From contig NZ_JANCLX010000017.1 in the NCBI RefSeq assembly GCF_024295805.1, positions 1 to 64,000 on the forward strand: a stretch of 64,000 bases of DNA. Reading direction: 5' to 3'. How positions within the stretch are numbered: the stretch's first letter is position 1; every line of letters begins with the position of its first letter. Positions 59,451 through 64,000 of this stretch are shown here, one piece after another. Source of the DNA: Streptomyces cucumeris (lineage in GTDB: Bacteria > Actinomycetota > Actinomycetes > Streptomycetales > Streptomycetaceae). The notes beneath the pieces are model-generated. The model had not been told where the DNA came from and did not search any database. It saw only the letters and a program-made list of their open reading frames with translations. The position numbers and the translations under genes are program-made.

Positions 59451-61874
59451 CTACTCACCGTGCGTGACGGCCAGGGGGACGGGCTCCGGCTGCCGTGCGC
59501 CGTGGTGTGGATGCACCACTTCCAGATCGGGCAGCGCCCAGCAGGCGATCCCCATGTCCAGGGCCATCGCGGCCAGCCCCTCGGTCTCGATGAGCTGCCG
59601 GTAGGGGAAGGAGGGGAAGATGAGGCCATTGCGGTGCAGCTCCGCACGGACCAGCAACGCGGCTCCGCCGACCGAGTCGACACGGACGAGTCCGCGTCCG
59701 CGCAGCTCGTCGAGGTACGTCCGGCCGAACCCCCTGGGCGGCTGAAGGATGCCGTCGCGCAGCCACTGGTCCCAGTTGAGCCGGCCGGCTCCGCTCTTGA
59801 GGACGAAGGTGTTGAGATCGTACGTCGGCCCACCGGGTGCGGTGGCGCAGTGCGGGACGACGATGTCCTTGCGCGCGCCGAGCAGGCGCTGGACCAGGTC
59901 CTCCGGGTAGCCGGTGACATCGGCGTCAAGCCACAGCACCCACTCCTCGTCGGCCAGGGCCCGGGCGAGGAGGTGGTTGCGCACCTTGGCCAGCACCGAC
60001 CGGCGCCGGCGCTGGATACCCGGCTCCCAGCGGGGTCCGGCGAGCTGGAGTCCGAAGTCACGGTGGACGAGGGTCACCCGCCGGAACTCCGACTCGATAC
60101 CGGGCAGGATCTGCTGGAGGAGTTCCCGGGTCGAGTCCGTGCTGTCGCCCTCCAGCAGGCCCAGCGAGATCGCCTCGCGCGGGTAGTCCAGCAGGCGCAG
60201 GCGGTCCAGATAACCGGGCAGGAACGCGGCCGCGTCCTTGAGGGGCGTGAGCACCAGCACCGTGGGCCGCTCGCTCGCCGGTGCCGGGGCGGGCTCGGGG
60301 GCCGGCCGCGGCTTCCGCCCGTCCGTGCACGCGGCGCCTGCGGCGGTCTCGGGGGTCTCGGCGTGTGCGATGTCCCCCGGCTCGAGCGGCAGCCGGGCCG
60401 CCATGGCGAGCAACTGCTCGGCGTAGGCGACGGGTTCGGCCCACATCTGGGTCGCCACCTCGAAGTGCTCGGCGAAGTGCGACTCGTCGAAGGTGTTGTT
60501 CCCGTGGCACACGTAGGTGTACAGGTCGGGCGCGTCCACCGAGACGACCCGGCAGCGCCGGACCAGCTCTTCGGCCACCGGGGTGTCCTCGCCGCGGCGC
60601 TCGGCCGGATAGCGCGGGAGCCGGTCCTTCGCGCACACCATCGACCCCTCCCAGACCCGGGCGCAGGAGATGGCGAGCTTGTGACGGGCGGGCCACCACA
60701 GCCGCTCACGTGCGAGGAAGCACGCGTCGGCACCGAGCGCGAGGATCGCCGCCATCTGGGTCTCCACCCGCTCCGGGTCGTACAGGTCGTCGTCGTCCCA
60801 CTGGCACACATACGGCCCGGTGGCCCGGTCCACCGCCTCATTGCGCAGCTCCCCCAGGGTGCGTCGCTCCGGGGGGAGCCGGTGATGGCGGATCCTCGGG
60901 TCGGCCAGGTCACGGATGTGCCGCTCGAGCGTGTCGTCCGTGCCGTCCTCCAGTACGACCAGCTCCAGATGCGGGTAGGTCTGAGCGGTGAAGCACCTGA
61001 TCGCGCGGCGTGCGGTTGCCGAGCGGTCCTTGGTCACCATCAGACAGGACACGGCCGGCGCCGGCGCGCCCGAGGCCCAACGGCGGCGCTGCGCCTCCAG
61101 GTTGAGCAGCCCGTCGGCGACCGGTTGCCGCTCCTGGCTCGCCCAGAACGGAAGCCGTCTGCCCGCCGAGACCCTCGGCGCGGTCGCGGTGTCGCAGGCC
61201 CAGCTGTCCGACCAGTGGTGCACCGCGTAGGCCCGGTCGTAATCGGCCTCCTGCGGGCCGAACAGCTCCGTCGCGTACGGGCTCACCTCCGGATACAGCG
61301 CCTCCGCGCCGACCACCGTGATCGAGTCCGCCTCCGGGGCGCTGTCGACCGCCCTGGTGAGGAAGAACGGGCCGGTCGTGTCGAGCGTGCCCGGCAGCTT
61401 GTGGGCACCGACCAGCCGACGGTGCACATGGGCCGCCCAGAAGGGGTGGCCCGGCCGTGACGCCATGAACGCGTTGCCGACGATGCGGGTGAATCCGCGC
61501 CGTCGGGCCAGCAACAACCGGGTGTGCACCTCGGGTTCACAGCCGAGGACGAGTTCCCGCCCGTCGAGAAGTTCGGAGACCGGCTTCAGACACTCGAAAT
61601 CCAGATCCACGTAGAGGCCGCCGAAATGGTCGAGCAGGAAATAGCGGATCGCGTCGGCCCGCATGATCGGTTCGGGATAGCCGTCGTAGACCGGCAGGAA
61701 CCACGGATAGTGCTCCTGGAGAAAGGCACGGTTGTCCGCGTCCGTCCACAACCGGTAGCCCCAGCCGGGGTGGTGCAGCCGCCAGGACTCGGACCACTTC
61801 TGCCATGCCGGAGGGAGGTCGGCGTCTTTCCATGTCTGGTGAATCAGGGGAGGAATTGTCTTTTGTGCGGTCAT
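59451..61874 (-). CDS. Three-domain glycosyltransferase (DXD sugar-binding + GT2 + Anp1-like)
   Basis: An 807-residue cytosolic protein. Residues 1-240 match the DXD sugar-binding (Gly_transf_sug/OCH1-like) domain: PLIHQTWKDADLPPAW and GGLYVDLDFE with the metal-binding Asp-Leu-Asp at 90-92. Residues 272-480 are a GT2 domain (VSCLMVTKDRS, LVVLEDGTDDT, CQWDDDDLYDPERV). After a Pro/Ala-rich linker (about 510-535), residues 537-800 resemble the Anp1 mannan-polymerase type (LVLTPLKDAAAFLPGYLDRL, LLEGDSTDSTRELL, LWLDADVTGYPEDLV). No membrane segment is seen. It has no clear ribosome-binding site and may be translated from a leaderless message. Confidence 0.82.
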   Translation of the reverse strand: MTAQKTIPPLIHQTWKDADLPPAWQKWSESWRLHHPGWGYRLWTDADNRAFLQEHYPWFLPVYDGYPEPIMRADAIRYFLLDHFGGLYVDLDFECLKPVSELLDGRELVLGCEPEVHTRLLLARRRGFTRIVGNAFMASRPGHPFWAAHVHRRLVGAHKLPGTLDTTGPFFLTRAVDSAPEADSITVVGAEALYPEVSPYATELFGPQEADYDRAYAVHHWSDSWACDTATAPRVSAGRRLPFWASQERQPVADGLLNLEAQRRRWASGAPAPAVSCLMVTKDRSATARRAIRCFTAQTYPHLELVVLEDGTDDTLERHIRDLADPRIRHHRLPPERRTLGELRNEAVDRATGPYVCQWDDDDLYDPERVETQMAAILALGADACFLARERLWWPARHKLAISCARVWEGSMVCAKDRLPRYPAERRGEDTPVAEELVRRCRVVSVDAPDLYTYVCHGNNTFDESHFAEHFEVATQMWAEPVAYAEQLLAMAARLPLEPGDIAHAETPETAAGAACTDGRKPRPAPEPAPAPASERPTVLVLTPLKDAAAFLPGYLDRLRLLDYPREAISLGLLEGDSTDSTRELLQQILPGIESEFRRVTLVHRDFGLQLAGPRWEPGIQRRRRSVLAKVRNHLLARALADEEWVLWLDADVTGYPEDLVQRLLGARKDIVVPHCATAPGGPTYDLNTFVLKSGAGRLNWDQWLRDGILQPPRGFGRTYLDELRGRGLVRVDSVGGAALLVRAELHRNGLIFPSFPYRQLIETEGLAAMALDMGIACWALPDLEVVHPHHGARQPEPVPLAVTHGE

Positions 61875-61884
61875 TCACACAGTA

Positions 61885-61916
61885 TGTCCACTTGGTTTGG
61901 ACAGCCGGATATCCGG
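61885..61916. promoter_or_regulatory. Operator-like palindromes upstream of the three-domain glycosyltransferase
   Basis: TGTCCA and TGGACA flank a 7-base spacer (61885-61903), followed by the perfect 12-bp palindrome CCGGATATCCGG (61905-61916). They lie 10 to 42 bp upstream of the ATG, over a possible -10 box (CATACT), so a repressor could sit on the promoter. Confidence 0.4.
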
Positions 61917-62268
61917 TGATGTCCGTCGCCGGAGCAATCACCCGAACGGTGGGGCCGGTGCCTCGGGCAGGACGGGGGCACTGGCGGGCCGATCCGCCGG
62001 GCGCGGGAAGCGGGGCGAGCCGCCTCGATGTCAGCGGCCTACCGCAGCCGGAGCCGAGCCCAACGGTGACGGTCGGAGAAGAAGACGGCGGCCCAAGCAG
62101 CAAGCGCCACCGAATGGTTGCCGGTGCGCCCATGAGGCGCGTGGAGTGTCTCCGCGTCGGCACGGAGAAGCGGGTGGCCGTCGTCCACAGCCCGCCCAGA
62201 GCTACTGGCGGAGAGCGGGCAGGAACGCTACGGAGCGTGACAGCACCCCGCTGCCGACGACAGGAACG

Positions 62269-62310
62269 ACAACGGCCCCCGGCCGCGTTTCCGCAGCTCG
62301 GGGGCCGTCT
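62269..62310 (-). repeat. 42-bp terminator-like repeat, right copy (next to tRNA-Tyr)
   Basis: A hairpin of 10-base arms (ACGGCCCCCG and complement, 62272-62308) lying 8 bp beyond the tRNA-Tyr 3' end, so it serves as the tRNA-Tyr terminator. It is 39 of 42 identical to the element at 56885-56926. Confidence 0.8.
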
Positions 62311-62318
62311 TCCCAGTG

Positions 62319-62400
62319 TGGCGGCGCCAGGATTCGAACCTGGGTAGGCTAAGCCGACGGATTTACAGTCCGCTCCCATTGGCCACTCGGGCACACCGCC
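62319..62400 (-). tRNA. tRNA-Tyr (anticodon GTA)
   Basis: An 82-nt type II tRNA. The acceptor GGCGGTG pairs with CGCCGCC (one G-U), the anticodon loop is CTGTAAA giving GTA, a long variable arm is present, and the T arm has GGTTCGAATCC. Discriminator A; CCA is not encoded. Confidence 0.96.
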
Positions 62401-62589
62401 TGGGATGTGGCCAGGTGCTCCGCTCGCGCGTCGCTGCTCCCTGGCAACGACGTAAACAATACCTGATGCGGAGGGGTGGTTCGCCACCCGGTTGATCGCC
62501 TCTGGATCATGGCCGAGATCGCTAGGCTGGCTGGTGCGGTCCGTGGGGCCGTACCACTGACGGATCTACGTACGAGGAGCCAACTCAAG

Positions 62590-63078
62590 ATGGCCGACTC
62601 CAGTTTCGACATCGTCTCGAAGGTCGAGCGGCAGGAGGTCGACAACGCTCTCAACCAGGCGAGCCGCGAGATCTCCCAGCGCTACGACTTCAAGAACGTC
62701 GGTGCCTCGATCGAGTGGTCGGGCGAGAAGATCGAGATGCGCGCCAACTCCGAGGAGCGGGTGAAGGCGATCCTCGATGTCTTCCAGTCCAAGCTGGTGA
62801 AGCGCGGGATCTCACTGAAGTCGCTGGACGCGGGCGAGCCGCAGGCGTCGGGCAAGGAGTACAAGATCTTCGCCTCCATCGAGGAGGGGATCACCCAGGA
62901 GAACGCGAAGAAGGTCGCCAAGATCATCCGCGATGAGGGCCCGAAGGGCGTCAAGGCGCAGGTGCAGGGCGAAGAGCTGCGGGTGTCGTCCAAGAGCCGC
63001 GACGATCTCCAGTCGGTGATCGCCCTGCTCAAGGGCAAGGACTTCGACTTCGCGCTCCAGTTTGTGAACTACCGCTAG
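62590..63078 (+). CDS. YajQ-family nucleotide-binding protein
   Basis: A 162-residue protein starting MADSSFDIVSKVERQEVDNA. It matches YajQ (DUF520), a two-RNP-like-domain protein; some members bind cyclic di-GMP and act as regulators. The SREISQRYDFKNVGASIEW and VQGEELRVSSKSRDDLQ motifs are conserved. GAGGAG precedes the ATG at 62590. Role in Streptomyces unknown. Confidence 0.95.
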   Translation: MADSSFDIVSKVERQEVDNALNQASREISQRYDFKNVGASIEWSGEKIEMRANSEERVKAILDVFQSKLVKRGISLKSLDAGEPQASGKEYKIFASIEEGITQENAKKVAKIIRDEGPKGVKAQVQGEELRVSSKSRDDLQSVIALLKGKDFDFALQFVNYR

Positions 63079-63136
63079 ACCCTCTCTGACCTGTGTGAAT
63101 GCCACAGGGGCTCGTAGTGCCCACTGCGATGGGCGA

Positions 63137-63175
63137 GACCAGTGCTCCGCGCCGGACCGGCGCGGAGCACTGGTC
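63137..63175. terminator. Bidirectional terminator between YajQ and GNAT genes
   Basis: A perfect 39-bp palindrome with 19-base arms (GACCAGTGCTCCGCGCCGG and complement) around a single A; the effective loop must be slightly wider. It lies between convergent genes. Confidence 0.9.
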
Positions 63176-63199
63176 GTGAGGGGCCGGGTACGGGGCCGC

Positions 63200-63754
63200 T
63201 CAGCGGAGGTCGAGGAGCAGCACGTCGTGGAGGTCAGCCCCCTGCCAGGGACGTGCCTCGCCGATCTTGCGGTAGCCCCACGCCCGGTATGCGGCCGACG
63301 CCGCCTTGGCGTCCGGGTGGACGTTGAGGATCACCCGCTCGGCCTCGATGCCGTCGAGCAGCGCCCGGTGCAGGCGGTGGGCGATGCCACGGCCTCGCCA
63401 CGGACCGCGAACGGCGAGCTCCATGAGCCCGAAGGTGCGGTTCCCGGTCTCGCGCCGCATATCGTCGGGCACCGGCTCGGTCAGTTGGTCCCACCACCGT
63501 GTGTCGCGGCCCAGCGGGTAGCCGTACGCCATGCCGGCCGGCTCTCCGTCCTCGGTCCGGGCGAGGATGGCTCGGAAAGTGTCTTTGCGGGTCTGGGAAC
63601 GGAAGCGGCGGAAGGTGGCGTCGACATCTTCCGCGGTCTCGTAGTACGGCGGTTCCGCGAAGGCTTCGGCGTAGATCAGCCGGATCGCGCCCTCGGCCCG
63701 CGCCGCGGCGCGCCCGTCCATTCGCTCGACAGTGATGGCTCCTGGCGTCGTCAT
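63200..63754 (-). CDS. GNAT family N-acetyltransferase
   Basis: A 184-residue acetyltransferase with the acetyl-CoA loop RGPWRGRGIAHRLHRALLDG and the C-terminal motif ASAAYRAWGYRKIGEARP. CGGGGGAG precedes the ATG at 63754, which supports it over an upstream in-frame start. The substrate is unknown. It is convergent with the YajQ gene. Confidence 0.88.
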   Translation of the reverse strand: MTTPGAITVERMDGRAAARAEGAIRLIYAEAFAEPPYYETAEDVDATFRRFRSQTRKDTFRAILARTEDGEPAGMAYGYPLGRDTRWWDQLTEPVPDDMRRETGNRTFGLMELAVRGPWRGRGIAHRLHRALLDGIEAERVILNVHPDAKAASAAYRAWGYRKIGEARPWQGADLHDVLLLDLR

Positions 63755-63867
63755 GTCGTGCTCCCCCGGACGGTCCCGTCGATCCGCTCGCCACACTCCC
63801 GGAGAGCCCCGCTGTCGATGCGCCGACTTACGAGGCGAGCCGAGTTGGGCACCTCAAGTCCCGGTCC

Positions 63868-63889
63868 GTGCGCCCCTGGAGGGGCGCAC
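63868..63889 (-). terminator. Terminator after the YccF-like gene
   Basis: Perfect 9-base arms (GTGCGCCCC and complement) with loop TGGA, 20 bp beyond the stop of the gene that runs off the right edge. Confidence 0.75.
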
Positions 63890-63908
63890 CCGGCCTCAAG
63901 GCCCCGCC

Positions 63909-64000
63909 TCAGCGGCCCGCGAAGGGCTGGTCCGTGGGGACGATCTCGTGGCCCAGGGGGGTGAGGGAGATCGGGATGAGCTTGAAGTTGGCCAGGCCCA
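63909..64000 (-). CDS. YccF-family membrane protein, C-terminal fragment (cut by window edge)
   Basis: Only the last 30 residues are visible: LANFKLIPISLTPLGHEIVP, followed by TDQPFAGR and a TGA. This matches the end of YccF-domain membrane proteins, which have a GxANxKLIPxSLxPLG motif. The assignment is from this short stretch only. Confidence 0.65.
   Translation of the reverse strand, partial: GLANFKLIPISLTPLGHEIVPTDQPFAGR

Larger units (their letters stand above)
61875..62318. other. Gene-free interval, 444 bp
   Basis: I see no coding region. It contains two palindromes next to the three-domain glycosyltransferase gene (61885-61916) and the terminator-like repeat next to tRNA-Tyr (62269-62310). 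The rest has no evident structure. Confidence 0.6.

Noticed and set aside
61805..62347. Plus-strand frames between the glycosyltransferase gene and tRNA-Tyr
   Set aside because: They cross the palindromes, the terminator repeat and the tRNA; composition is not protein-like and no ribosome-binding site is seen.

Overview
The window is high-GC actinobacterial chromosome and almost certainly Streptomyces or a close relative. The evidence is the order of the ribosomal and RNA-polymerase genes, the G/C-rich third codon positions, GTG and TTG starts, a NusG with a long acidic N-terminal extension, a zinc-type S14, and tRNA genes that do not encode CCA. Nearly all of the housekeeping half lies on the minus strand, so it is transcribed from high to low coordinates.

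Layout. (1) 1-14810: the alpha, spc and S10 ribosomal clusters, from rpsJ down to a truncated rpoA, including secY, adk, map, infA and rpmJ. (2) 15220-22796: an accessory insert between tuf and rpsJ. It holds a WXG-type secretion-like operon (WXG-like protein, DUF6571-like protein, lipoprotein), a secreted PIG-L deacetylase, and a coupled pair of proteins with oppositely charged tails. (3) 22933-27359: rpsL-rpsG-fusA-tuf. (4) 27691-40746: rpoBC, rplJL behind an L10 leader, a lipoprotein, rplKA, nusG and secE. (5) 40857-46467: tRNA-Trp, a PLP aminotransferase, an adenosine deaminase-like gene, murB, a two-gene MaoC dehydratase operon, rpmG, tRNA-Met and tRNA-Thr. (6) 46683-56833: mixed accessory genes, including an amidohydrolase that has lost catalytic residues, a methyltransferase-acetyltransferase fusion behind a short upstream ORF, a frameshifted secreted-protein gene and a secreted ricin-lectin protein. 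(7) 56885-62310: a roughly 5.4-kb segment bounded by two 42-bp near-identical direct repeats, the right-hand one next to tRNA-Tyr. It carries a three-domain glycosyltransferase, a secreted Cys-rich tandem-repeat protein, a GT2 glycosyltransferase and a small four-Cys secreted protein. (8) 62590-64000: a YajQ-family gene, a GNAT acetyltransferase and the C-terminus of a YccF-family membrane protein.

The core genes together supply ribosomes, RNA polymerase, elongation factors and the Sec channel. Their operons are separated by strong hairpin terminators, and clear HrdB-type promoters can be read before rpsL, rpoB, rplJ and tRNA-Thr. A 28-bp element containing a hairpin is present 5' of both rpsJ and rpsL (27 of 28 bases identical), which suggests a shared control signal.

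The strongest candidate for an undescribed system is the segment beside tRNA-Tyr. Its small secreted protein consists of 15-residue repeats, each with an Asn-X-Thr tripeptide, two of them with a CCPP motif, and it sits between glycosyltransferase genes read in the same direction. This suggests, but does not show, a dedicated glycosylated or disulfide-linked surface product.
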